From: Burkholderiaceae bacterium DAT-1
GTDB taxonomy: Bacteria > Pseudomonadota > Gammaproteobacteria > Burkholderiales > Chitinimonadaceae
Length of the DNA: 64,000 nucleotides
NCBI GenBank assembly: GCA_019084025.1
Contig: JAHRBI010000005.1
Span: forward strand, 419,423 to 483,422
Reading direction: 5' to 3'
Shown here: in pieces, positions 54,114 through 62,204 of the stretch
Layout of the letters: every line of letters begins with the position of its first letter
Position numbering within the stretch: position 1 is the stretch's first letter
The notes under the pieces: generated by a model
Told to the model about the DNA's origin: nothing
The model's database searches: none
What the model saw: the letters and a program-made list of their open reading frames with translations, nothing else
Program-made: the position numbers and the translations under genes

Positions 54114-55034
54114 ATGAGCACCAGCACAGTCTTCGCAAAATCAGAAGGACACTGGTTCGAAGATGGCCGCATATTGGCCATGCTGTCGGCAGCTGGCTTT
54201 TCGCTGAAATCCATTTTCATCAAGCTGGCCTACGCAGGCGGACAGGTCGATGCCATTTCGCTACTCGCCATCCGCATGTCCATCTCCCTGCCCGCCTTTA
54301 TCTGGCTGGCGCGGGCGGGTACCCGAACCAATCCACTGACGCGCCGCGAATGGCTTGCACTCGCCCTGCTGGGCTTGTTCGGCTATTACCTGTCCAGTCT
54401 CTTCGATTTCATGGGGCTGCTGTATATCTCGGCCGGGCTGGAACGCCTGATCCTGTTTACCTATCCCTCGCTGGTGGTGCTGATGGAAGCGGTTTTGCAT
54501 CGCAAACCCGTTGGCCGACATACCCTGTTTGCGCTGGTGGTCATTTATTGCGGACTGATCGCCGCCTTCTGGCACGATCTGCATCAAAGCAAAGATACGG
54601 CTGCCGTCATCACGGGTTCACTGTGGGTGCTCGCGTCCAGCGTCACCTTCTCGATTTATTATCTGGGCACCGGCCGCTTTGTAAAACAGATTGGCTCAAC
54701 CCGTCTGGCCGGATTCGCGGGGGCATTTGCATCAGGCTACGTGCTCGCGCACTACTTCAGCCAGCGCACACCTACCGACCTGCTGGCCGTACCGGTCAAT
54801 GTCTGGGGCTGGGGACTGACGCTGGCGATTGTCTCAACGGTGCTGCCGATCTGGCTGGCCGCCAAGGCCGTATCCAAACTCGGCGCGGGTTATACCGCCA
54901 CCATCGGTACCCTCGGGCCGGGCATGACGATTGTGCTGGGCTGGATCATTCTCAACGAGCCCTTCTCGCTCCTGCAGCTGCTTGGCATGTCGCTGGTGAT
55001 TGGCGGCGTGGTGTGGATGGGCAAAAAGAAGTAA
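54114..55034 (+). CDS. EamA/DMT-family transporter
   Basis: 306-aa inner-membrane protein with ten predicted helices in two EamA repeats (about 20-150 and 165-300). The second repeat ends LGPGMTIVLGWIILNEPFSLLQLLGMSLVIGGVVWMGKKK, the typical closing signature. Such proteins export metabolites or amino acids, but the substrate is unknown. AGGAGAA lies upstream of the ATG. It is probably controlled by the divergent LysR regulator. Confidence 0.9.
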   Translation: MSTSTVFAKSEGHWFEDGRILAMLSAAGFSLKSIFIKLAYAGGQVDAISLLAIRMSISLPAFIWLARAGTRTNPLTRREWLALALLGLFGYYLSSLFDFMGLLYISAGLERLILFTYPSLVVLMEAVLHRKPVGRHTLFALVVIYCGLIAAFWHDLHQSKDTAAVITGSLWVLASSVTFSIYYLGTGRFVKQIGSTRLAGFAGAFASGYVLAHYFSQRTPTDLLAVPVNVWGWGLTLAIVSTVLPIWLAAKAVSKLGAGYTATIGTLGPGMTIVLGWIILNEPFSLLQLLGMSLVIGGVVWMGKKK

Positions 55035-55043
55035 GCGCGGCAC

Positions 55044-55751
55044 TCAGATCCGTTCCAGCAACCATCCCTGCAAAGCCAGGCTCCGCCAGAAACACAGGCG
55101 GGGCCTTAATCCAACCGACTCCATCAGCGCATACCAGCGCCCTTCCGACAGGGGATACACCGAGTCGGCCAGCCGCGCAAAGTCCTGTTCCACGCGATCC
55201 GGCCGATCTGACACAGCATCCTGCTGCTTACGCCAGACTTGCATCTGCAACTGGAAGTCAGCGTCATCACGCTGCCCCATCAATTCTGACATCAGCACAC
55301 ACCCACCGGGCCGTACACGCTGAGCCAAGCCCTGCCAGAAATGCGCCCTCGGGCCATTGTCGGCAATAAAATGGCTGACCAGCAGCGCCGTTGCCGCATC
55401 TGCCTGCATCTCGGGCACGGCATCGATATCGCCGTGAAACAGCTCCACTGGCGATTCGCCCGACAGTGTTGCTACACGTTCCCGCGCCACGCTGATCATC
55501 GCCCCCGCAGGATCAAACCCCGACAATCGCCACGCAGGCGACACGCCACGATAGCGCAGCAACTCCTCACCCGTCCCGCACCCTGCTACCAGCACATGTG
55601 CATACGCAGGCAATTGCGTTGCCAGCACCTGCGCCGAAAGTTCGTGCAATACGTCGTAACCCGGAATCAGCCCACGGATTTTGCTGTCGTAGGCAGAGAC
55701 ATGGCGTGTGTCGTAATGGACGCCGGGCGGAGTGGGTTGGGTGGTGGTCAT
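55044..55751 (-). CDS. Class I SAM-dependent methyltransferase
   Basis: 235-aa methyltransferase. Motif I VLVAGCGTGEELLRY (about 53-67) binds SAM. Motif II-like FDPAGAMISVARERV and motif III-like HGDIDAVPEMQADAATALLVSHFI follow, with RVRPGGCVLMSEL later. It resembles the small-molecule or tRNA-cmo5U CmoA-like group but has no defining substrate motif. It converges with the EamA gene across nine bases. Confidence 0.85.
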   Translation of the reverse strand: MTTTQPTPPGVHYDTRHVSAYDSKIRGLIPGYDVLHELSAQVLATQLPAYAHVLVAGCGTGEELLRYRGVSPAWRLSGFDPAGAMISVARERVATLSGESPVELFHGDIDAVPEMQADAATALLVSHFIADNGPRAHFWQGLAQRVRPGGCVLMSELMGQRDDADFQLQMQVWRKQQDAVSDRPDRVEQDFARLADSVYPLSEGRWYALMESVGLRPRLCFWRSLALQGWLLERI

Positions 55752-55860
55752 GGTGATGAAAGGAAAGGTTGTTAAAAGAACATGAATCCGTGCAAATTAC
55801 ATAAATTGTGATAGATGAAATGCTCTGGCTACATCTCACCATGGAGTAATTTATTCCATC

Positions 55861-56361
55861 ATGCCCTTGCTGAAGGCTTATCAGTATGATGCAATTTCAG
55901 TTGCTAGCTCCAATAATTACCGTCAGTTTAATATGAAATTTTCTATTCCAGTTTTTGCGCGACTACTAACTTCCTTCTTCTCTCAAGCTGCTCAGGCACA
56001 GCCGGGTGGATCTCGTCAGGACTTAGAGGGAATGTTTGCCAACATATCCCAAAACACAGCATGGAACATGTCAAAGGATATGCTTTGGGGCTATTTCTTT
56101 ACAAATCCTACCAGTGAAAAGCTTGAGCTCGTAGCAAAAGATCTTGAGCAAAAAGGGTATCGAATTGTTGATATTTATTTATCCGATAAGGAAAATCCGT
56201 CTTCCCCAGATCTTTGGTGGCTTCATGTCGAACGAATCGAGACCCACTCAGTTGATAGCCTTTTAAAGCGAAACGCTGATCTTGCCCAATATGCCATTGC
56301 TCATCATTTAGGTTCTTACGATGGAATGGATGTTGGGCCTGTGAATGGTACTAACAAATAG
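55861..56361 (+). CDS. RraB-like (ribonuclease E inhibitor) domain protein
   Basis: 166-aa protein whose C-terminal 110 residues match the RraB/DUF1260 pattern: MLWGYFFTNPTSEKLELVAKDLEQKGYRIVDIY, then WWLHVERIETHSVDSLLKRNADLAQYAIAHHLGSYDGMDVG. RraB binds and inhibits RNase E in E. coli; many family members are uncharacterised. The start is uncertain: ATG at 55861 or at 55933, the latter giving a signal-like MKFSIPVFARLL...AQAQ. The gene is distinctly AT-rich with codon use unlike its neighbours, and stands alone, suggesting transfer. Confidence 0.75.
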   Translation: MPLLKAYQYDAISVASSNNYRQFNMKFSIPVFARLLTSFFSQAAQAQPGGSRQDLEGMFANISQNTAWNMSKDMLWGYFFTNPTSEKLELVAKDLEQKGYRIVDIYLSDKENPSSPDLWWLHVERIETHSVDSLLKRNADLAQYAIAHHLGSYDGMDVGPVNGTNK

Positions 56362-56404
56362 TACGATCAGTGAGGTGAAGCCACCAAAGCTTTCCCAATC
56401 CCCC

Positions 56405-56437
56405 GAAAAAACAAAACGGGCCGACTTCCGCCGGCCC
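56405..56437 (-). terminator. Terminator after SpoVR gene
   Basis: GGGCCG (56418-56423) pairs with CGGCCC (56432-56437), followed on the minus strand by GTTTTGTTTTTT. A good intrinsic terminator for the PrkA-DUF444-SpoVR operon. Confidence 0.75.
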
Positions 56438-56477
56438 CAATCCACTCACCAGAAGCACCTACAAAAACCTTGCCAGC

Positions 56478-58055
56478 CTAGCCGTGCCGCTTATCCAGCT
56501 TGCACTCAAAGGTATGCGTCACATTACCCTCGGTATTCACCGACTCCAGCCTTACCGTAAAGCCCCATAGCCGCGCAACATGCTTCAGCACCTCCTGCGT
56601 ATTGTCGGCCAGCGGACGGCGGTTATGCTGGAAATGCCGCAGCGTCATCGACCGATCGCCGCGCGTGGCCACATCCCACACCTGAATATTGGGCTCGCGA
56701 TTGCTCAGATTGTACTGATCCGCCAGCTTGGCGCGGATATCGCGATAGCCCTGATCATCATGGATCGCAGAAATCTGCAGCTTGGCCTCCGAATCATCAT
56801 CCTTGACCGCAAACAGCCGGAAATCACGAATCAACTTGGGTGATAGAAACTGAGCGATAAAACTTTCATCTTTGAAATTTTTCATCGCAAAGGTTAGCGT
56901 TGTTTTCCAGTCGCTCCCCGCAATATCCGGAAACCATTCGCGATCTTCCTCGGTCGGGTTTTCGCAAATCCGCCGCAAGTCGGAATACATGGCGAATCCC
57001 AGTGCGTAGGGATTGATGCCTGAATACCATTTACTCGTCACCGGCGGCTGATACACCACGTTGGTATGCGAGTGCAGGAACTCCATCATGAAGCCCTCGG
57101 TCACCAGTCCTTCCTCGTACATCTGGTTGAGGATGGTGTAGTGCCAGAACGTCGCCCAGCCCTCGTTCATCACCTGCGTTTGGCGCTGCGGGTAAAAATA
57201 CTGGGCGATCTTGCGCACAATCCGGATTAACTCGCGCTGCCACGGCTCAAGCAGCGGCGCAAATTTCTCGATGAAATAGAGCAGATTTTCCTGCGGTTCT
57301 TCCGGAAAGCGCCGCCGCTCGATCTTTTCTTCTTCTTCCACCCGTTTGGGCAAGGTGCGCCAGATATCGTTGAACTGCCGCTGGATGTACTCTTCCCGAT
57401 CCAGATGGCGCTGCCGCTCTTCCTCGGCCGATAACCGCTGTGGCCGCTTGTAGCGATCCACGCCATAGCTCATCAGCGCATGGCAGCTATCCAGCAACTC
57501 CTCAACCGAATCAATCCCGTAGCGTGCCTCACACTGGTTGATGTAATTCTTGGCGAATACCAGATAGTCGACAATCGCCGAGGCATCCGTCCAGGTGCGG
57601 AACAGGTAGTTCCCCTTGAAAAAGGAGTTATGTCCGAACGAAGCATGGGCAATCACCAGTGCCTGCATGGTGATGGAATTTTCTTCCATCAGGTAGGCAA
57701 TACAGGGATTGGAATTGATCACAATCTCGTAAGCCAGCCCCATCTGCCCGCGCTTGTAGCCTTTTTCAGTCTGCAGGAAATGCTTGCCGTAGCTCCAGTG
57801 GTTGTACATCACCGGCATGCCGACAGAGGCATACGCATCCATCATCTGCTCGGCCGTGATGATTTCCAGCTGGTTCGGGTAGTAGTCCAGCCCGAATGCC
57901 TTGGCGATCCGCTCGATCTCCTTGTAATACGTATCGATCAGCTCGAACGTCCATTCCGAGCCCGTCGACAGCGGCTTGCGCTTTTTCGCGCGCTTTGCCC
58001 GAGGCTTGCTTTCCTTGGGCGACTCAACCACCGGTAGAGGTTCCATGTCGCTCAT
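56478..58055 (-). CDS. SpoVR-family protein (YcgB-like)
   Basis: 525-aa SpoVR/YcgB protein. Typical blocks are WTFELIDTYYKEIERIAKAFGLDYYPNQLEIITAEQMMDAY, NHWSYGKHF, YEIVINSNPCIAYLMEEN, HASFGHNSFFKGNYLF and QVMNEGWATFWHY. Its biochemical function is unknown; in Gram-negatives it is usually third in an operon with PrkA and DUF444 genes, tied to stress and stationary phase. The N-terminus is a short basic low-complexity stretch (PRAKRAKKRK). It overlaps the DUF444 stop by four bases (ATGA). Confidence 0.93.
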   Translation of the reverse strand: MSDMEPLPVVESPKESKPRAKRAKKRKPLSTGSEWTFELIDTYYKEIERIAKAFGLDYYPNQLEIITAEQMMDAYASVGMPVMYNHWSYGKHFLQTEKGYKRGQMGLAYEIVINSNPCIAYLMEENSITMQALVIAHASFGHNSFFKGNYLFRTWTDASAIVDYLVFAKNYINQCEARYGIDSVEELLDSCHALMSYGVDRYKRPQRLSAEEERQRHLDREEYIQRQFNDIWRTLPKRVEEEEKIERRRFPEEPQENLLYFIEKFAPLLEPWQRELIRIVRKIAQYFYPQRQTQVMNEGWATFWHYTILNQMYEEGLVTEGFMMEFLHSHTNVVYQPPVTSKWYSGINPYALGFAMYSDLRRICENPTEEDREWFPDIAGSDWKTTLTFAMKNFKDESFIAQFLSPKLIRDFRLFAVKDDDSEAKLQISAIHDDQGYRDIRAKLADQYNLSNREPNIQVWDVATRGDRSMTLRHFQHNRRPLADNTQEVLKHVARLWGFTVRLESVNTEGNVTHTFECKLDKRHG

Positions 58056-59326
58056 GAGTGCACCGCACTTTTCTTGAAGAGATCCCGGAATACCGGATAG
58101 ATATCAGCAGGCGTCTGAATCTTGCGCATGGCAAAGTGCGCACACGCCTCACTCACCCGCTCGTATTCCATCCACAGATTCTGTGGTTCCCCTTCGGTAA
58201 TTTCGATATAGGCGTAGTACTGCACGGCCGGCAGGATGTGATCGAGCAGAATTTGACGGCAGCTCACCGAATCACTATCCCAGTTATCGCCGTCCGACGC
58301 CTGCGCGATATAGATGTTCCAGTCATCCGGCGAATAACGTTCGCTAATGATCTCATCCACCAGCTTCAGCGCCGAACTCACCACCGTGCCGCCGGTATCT
58401 CGCGCATGGAAAAAATCATGCTCGTTCACTTCCGACGCCTGCGTGTGATGGCGCACAAACACCACCTGAATCTTCTCGTAGGCACGTGTCAGAAAGAGAT
58501 ACAGGAGGATGAAGAAACGCTTGGCTGTATCTTTCTTCTGCTCATCCATCGAACCCGACACATCCATCACGCAAAACATCACCGCCTGCGTATGCGGCTT
58601 GGGAATTTTCACCCGATTCGAATAGCGCAGATCGAACGGATCGATATAGGGAATCGCATTGATCCGGGTTTTGAGATGACGGATCTCTTCCTGCAGTGCC
58701 AGCACCTCGGGATCGTCCTGATCATGCGTCTCCAGTAGCACATCCAGCTCTTCGCGCGCTTCATTCAGGCGTGCCATCGGCGCGGCACCTAGCGCAATCC
58801 GCCGGCCTAAAGCGCCTTTCAAGGAGCGCACAACGTCGATATTGGATGGATTACCTTCCGAGCTATGCCCTGCCCGAACATGCTGAAATGCCTGCATGGA
58901 TTTCAGCTGGGTTTTAACCAGATTCGGCAGTTCCAGATCATCAAAGAAATAGTTGAGGAACTCCTCGCGGCTGAGCTCGAAAGTAAAGTCATCTTCCCCT
59001 TCACCATCCTGAGAAGCCTTGCCACTGCCGCTGCCACCACCGCCCCCGCCTTGCGGACGATCGAACTCGTCGCCGCGCAGATAGTCCTGGTTGCCCGGAT
59101 GCACTCGTTCATTTACGCCGCCATGGGTGTGTCCGAATACCGGCTCCGAGACATCCTTCACCGGAATCGACACTTTCTCGCCGTTTTCGATATCGGTAAT
59201 CGAACGGCCCTTGATGGCTTTGGCGACAGCTTGCTTGATTTGGCCTTTATACCGGCGCAGGAACCGTTCGCGATTGATCGCGGACTTGTTCTTGCCGTTC
59301 AGGCGCCTGTCGATCAGCTGAGTCAT
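58052..59326 (-). CDS. DUF444 (YeaH/YhbH) von Willebrand A-like protein
   Basis: About 424-aa protein. It begins MTQLIDRRLNGKNKSAINRERFLRRYKGQIKQAV, has a glycine-rich linker near residue 100 (GGGGGSGSGK) and a vWA/MIDAS-like strand FCVMDVSGSMDEQKKD near 260. FVRHHTQASEVNEHDFFHARDTGGTVVSS follows. Family: YeaH/YhbH, partner of the PrkA kinase. The ATG at 59326 is used; GGAGGAG lies about nine bases upstream, and a GTG two codons earlier is possible. It follows the PrkA gene by 60 bases. Confidence 0.93.
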   Translation of the reverse strand: MTQLIDRRLNGKNKSAINRERFLRRYKGQIKQAVAKAIKGRSITDIENGEKVSIPVKDVSEPVFGHTHGGVNERVHPGNQDYLRGDEFDRPQGGGGGGSGSGKASQDGEGEDDFTFELSREEFLNYFFDDLELPNLVKTQLKSMQAFQHVRAGHSSEGNPSNIDVVRSLKGALGRRIALGAAPMARLNEAREELDVLLETHDQDDPEVLALQEEIRHLKTRINAIPYIDPFDLRYSNRVKIPKPHTQAVMFCVMDVSGSMDEQKKDTAKRFFILLYLFLTRAYEKIQVVFVRHHTQASEVNEHDFFHARDTGGTVVSSALKLVDEIISERYSPDDWNIYIAQASDGDNWDSDSVSCRQILLDHILPAVQYYAYIEITEGEPQNLWMEYERVSEACAHFAMRKIQTPADIYPVFRDLFKKSAVHS

Positions 59327-59386
59327 GATCACATACTCCTCCCCGGGCATGCACCGCAGCGCATACCCGGCTATTCGCGACGTGGA

Positions 59387-61309
59387 TCAGGACGACTTTC
59401 TGACACGCAAATACCAGTCACACAGCAATCTGACCTGTTTGGCGGTATACCCCTTGCTTACCATGCGATTGACGAAGTCTTCGTGCTTGCGGGCATCCTC
59501 GGCACTGGCCTTGGTATTGAACGACACCACTGGCAGCAGTTCTTCGGTATTCGAGAACATCTTCTTCTCGATCACGGTCCGCAGCTTCTCATAGCTGGTC
59601 CAGACCGGATTCTTGCCGGCATTATTGGCGCGCGCACGCAGCACAAAGTTGACGATCTCGTTGCGGAAATCCTTCGGATTCGAGATGCCGGCAGGCTTCT
59701 CGATCTTTTCCAGCTCATTATTGAGCGAAGTACGATCGAAGCTCTCCCCTGTATCCGGGTCACGGTATTCCTGATCCTGAATCCAGAAATCGGCAAAGGT
59801 CACATAACGATCAAAGATATTCTGGCCGTACTCGGAATAGCTCTCCAGATAGGCCGTCTGAATTTCCTTGCCGATAAACTCCACATAGCGCTGAGCCAGA
59901 TATTCCTTGATATAGGCGAGGTAGCGCTGTTCGCTCTCGGGCGAGAACTGCTCCCGCTCGATCTGCTGCTCCAGTACGTACAAGAGGTGTACCGGATTGG
60001 CCGCGACTTCCGAGTGATCAAAATTGAACACTTTGGACAGAATTTTGAACGCCCACCGTGTCGACAGGCCATCCATGCCTTCATCCACGCCCGCGAAATC
60101 ACGATATTCCTGAATCGATTTCGCCTTCGGATCGGTATCTTTCAGATTCTCGCCGTCATACACCTGCATCTTCGAATACACACTCGAATTTTCCGGGTCT
60201 TTCAGACGGGACAATACCGAGAACTGCGCCATCATCTTCAGGGTGCCCGGGGCACATGGTGAGTTCGCCAGAGAAGAATGGCGAATCAACTTATCGTAAA
60301 TGCGCACCTCATCGGACACCCGCAGACAATACGGCACCTTCACGATGTAAATCCGGTCAAGGAAGGCCTCGTTGTTCTTATTGTTTTTGAACTGTTTCCA
60401 TTCGGATTCGTTCGAGTGCGCCAGTACAATTCCCTCATACGGAATCGCACCAAAGCCCTCCGTCCCCTTGAAATTGCCTTCCTGAGTGGCAGTCAGCAGC
60501 GGGTGGAGCACCTTGAGCGGCGCTTTAAACATTTCTACGAATTCCAGCAGACCTTGATTCGCCAGACACAATCCACCGGAATAGCTATATGCATCCGGAT
60601 CATCCTGCGAATATTTTTCCAGTTTGCGGATATCTACCTTACCCGTGAGCGAGGAAATATCCTGATTATTTTCATCACCCGGTTCAGTCTTGCTGATGGC
60701 AATCTGACGCAGAATCGACGGATAGCGTTTTACCACGCGAAACTTGTCGATATCGCCGTTGTACTCCTGCAGCCGCTTCACCGCCCACGGGCTTGGGATA
60801 CATTTCAGATAACGCGACGGAATACCATATTCTTCTTCCAGAATCGGCCCATCTTCAATCGAGCTGAACAAGCCAAGTGGCGACTCATTTACCGGACTAC
60901 CCTTGATCGAGTAGAACGGTACGCGCTCCATCAATTCCTTCAGCTTTTCAGCAATGGATGACTTACCGCCACCAACCGGCCCCAGCAAATAAAGAATCTG
61001 TTTCTTCTCTTCCAGACCCTGCGCAGCGTGTCTGAAATAAGCGACAACCTGTTCGATGACTTCCTCAGCCCCGAAAAACTCACGAAATGCCGGGTAGACG
61101 CGAATCAGCTTGTTCGCAAAAATCCGGCTCAGTCGCGAATCTGTTCGCGTATCAATCAACTCCGGATCGCCAATGGCCAGCAGCATCCGCTCCGCAGCCG
61201 TCGCATAGGCGCTGCGATCCCGCTTACACAGCTCGAGATATTCTCTCAAGCTCATTTCCTCTTCCCGAGTCTTGTCATAGCGTGCGCTGACGTTGGCAAA
61301 GATATCCAT
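59387..61309 (-). CDS. prkA: PrkA-family serine protein kinase (YeaG-like)
   Basis: 640-aa AAA+-like kinase. The P-loop LLGPVGGGKSSIAEKLKELME lies near residues 108-128. The PrkA blocks YSIKGSPVNESPLGLF, EIFKAPLKVLHPLLTATQEGNFKG-like VEMFKAPLKVL and ILAHSNESEWKQFKNNKNNEAFLDRI are present, followed by the C-terminal kinase-like region. E. coli YeaG acts with YeaH in nitrogen and acid stress; a like role is inferred. AGGAGA precedes the ATG. First gene of a three-gene operon running to 56478. Confidence 0.94.
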   Translation of the reverse strand: MDIFANVSARYDKTREEEMSLREYLELCKRDRSAYATAAERMLLAIGDPELIDTRTDSRLSRIFANKLIRVYPAFREFFGAEEVIEQVVAYFRHAAQGLEEKKQILYLLGPVGGGKSSIAEKLKELMERVPFYSIKGSPVNESPLGLFSSIEDGPILEEEYGIPSRYLKCIPSPWAVKRLQEYNGDIDKFRVVKRYPSILRQIAISKTEPGDENNQDISSLTGKVDIRKLEKYSQDDPDAYSYSGGLCLANQGLLEFVEMFKAPLKVLHPLLTATQEGNFKGTEGFGAIPYEGIVLAHSNESEWKQFKNNKNNEAFLDRIYIVKVPYCLRVSDEVRIYDKLIRHSSLANSPCAPGTLKMMAQFSVLSRLKDPENSSVYSKMQVYDGENLKDTDPKAKSIQEYRDFAGVDEGMDGLSTRWAFKILSKVFNFDHSEVAANPVHLLYVLEQQIEREQFSPESEQRYLAYIKEYLAQRYVEFIGKEIQTAYLESYSEYGQNIFDRYVTFADFWIQDQEYRDPDTGESFDRTSLNNELEKIEKPAGISNPKDFRNEIVNFVLRARANNAGKNPVWTSYEKLRTVIEKKMFSNTEELLPVVSFNTKASAEDARKHEDFVNRMVSKGYTAKQVRLLCDWYLRVRKSS

Positions 61310-61458
61310 AGTGAGTCTCCTGAAACGGACGAACGTCTTCTAATGCTTGTATGGGAAAGGATAAACGGCACGCATGCGTGTCAGTGACGCTCCCCCTTTT
61401 ATTGGTATAGCACAGCGCCCGCACCTGTCACTGCCGAGATGAATCGTTACCGAGGGAC
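61310..61458. other. Divergent region upstream of prkA
   Basis: This region between prkA and the LexA-like gene must hold the prkA promoter. A perfect twelve-base palindrome CACGCATGCGTG lies at 61369-61380. I find no good sigma-54 (TGGCAC-N5-TTGC) match on the minus strand. Confidence 0.4.
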
Positions 61459-61487
61459 TTGCCACAAACCGCAAGTTCCACTACGAT
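61459..61487 (+). promoter_or_regulatory. Sigma-70 promoter of LexA-like gene
   Basis: TTGCCA (61459-61464) and TACGAT (61482-61487) are separated by exactly 17 bases, close to the sigma-70 consensus. The expected start of transcription falls inside the palindrome at 61492-61507. Confidence 0.7.
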
Positions 61488-61491
61488 TCGG

Positions 61492-61507
61492 GTGAACAAT
61501 TGTTCAC
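61492..61507. promoter_or_regulatory. Palindromic operator GTGAACAATTGTTCAC
   Basis: A perfect 16-base palindrome overlaps the predicted transcription start and lies 20 bases before the LexA-like ATG. Its core GAAC-N4-GTTC equals the consensus of Gram-positive LexA boxes, not the CTGT-N8-ACAG box of gamma- and betaproteobacterial LexA. Autoregulation is the simplest reading. Confidence 0.75.
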
Positions 61508-61526
61508 TCCTTTGCATGAGGGATGC

Positions 61527-62117
61527 ATGAGCGAATCAGACAAAGACGCCGACTATCTGGCGCGACTTCAAGACTACTATAGCGACAACCGCAGCCTGCC
61601 TTCCTATGCCCGCATGGGAGAGCTGCTCGGTTTTGCCTCAAAGTCAGCCGTTTCCAAATTACTAGCGCGACTCCAGCAACAGGGATTTCTGGAGCGCGTT
61701 CCAGATGGTCAGTGGATCCCGACAGACCAATTCTTCTCTCGCGCCCTGTCTACGCAGCCCGTTCCAGCCGGTATGCCTATATCGGCACGAGATGTGGGAA
61801 ATGACAGTTTTGCAATCGACCAGTACCTCATCGAACATCCGTCATTGACCGTACTCGTACCGGTCAAAGGCGACTCGATGATTGAGGCAGGTATTCATGC
61901 GGGCGATATTGCAGTCATCGAGCGTCGTCACCATGCCAACCCGGGTGACATTGTGATTGCGATTGTCGATGAAGAGTTCACACTCAAGCGGCTAGCCAAA
62001 GAAGCCGGAAAATTCGTGCTCAAGCCCGAAAATCCAGCCTATCCGATCATCCGGCCACAAGGTACGCTCGAAATATTTGGCGTGATGGTCGGACTCGTGC
62101 GCAAGGTAAAACATTAA
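61527..62117 (+). CDS. LexA-like S24-family autocleaving repressor
   Basis: 196-aa LexA-family regulator. An N-terminal winged HTH (about 8-58: LPSYARMGELLGFASKSAVSKLLARLQQQGFL) precedes a linker with an Ala-Gly cleavage bond at 81-82 (VPAGMP). The peptidase domain has Ser117 in KGDSMIEAGIHAGD and Lys154 in FTLKRLAKEAG, the Ser-Lys dyad. Autoproteolysis should therefore be possible. The recognition helix differs from canonical proteobacterial LexA. It resembles the LexA-like regulator of Neisseria, reported to respond to oxidative stress. The ATG at 61527 has GAGGGA upstream. Single gene with its own promoter, operator and terminator. Confidence 0.87.
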   Translation: MSESDKDADYLARLQDYYSDNRSLPSYARMGELLGFASKSAVSKLLARLQQQGFLERVPDGQWIPTDQFFSRALSTQPVPAGMPISARDVGNDSFAIDQYLIEHPSLTVLVPVKGDSMIEAGIHAGDIAVIERRHHANPGDIVIAIVDEEFTLKRLAKEAGKFVLKPENPAYPIIRPQGTLEIFGVMVGLVRKVKH

Positions 62118-62138
62118 GCACGATTGCTACACAAAAAC

Positions 62139-62167
62139 AAAATGGCCCATTCAATGGGCCATTTTTG
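62139..62167. terminator. Terminator between LexA-like gene and arnD
   Basis: AAAATGGCCCAT (62139-62150) pairs with ATGGGCCATTTT (62154-62165) around a three-base loop, with T-tract on plus and a run of T on minus. It can serve both convergent genes. Confidence 0.85.
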
Positions 62168-62204
62168 TCGAGTGCATGCTGCATTCGTATTGGTAGCGCG
62201 TTTA

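Noticed and set aside
53792..55369. 525-codon plus-strand open frame across the LysR-EamA region
   Set aside because: It runs antisense to the LysR gene and out of frame through EamA; the peptide is R/H/A-rich without any domain. Two well-supported genes occupy the DNA.
61310..61491. Sigma-54 promoter for prkA
   Set aside because: No TGGCAC-N5-TTGC-like match with correct GG/GC spacing was found on the minus strand.
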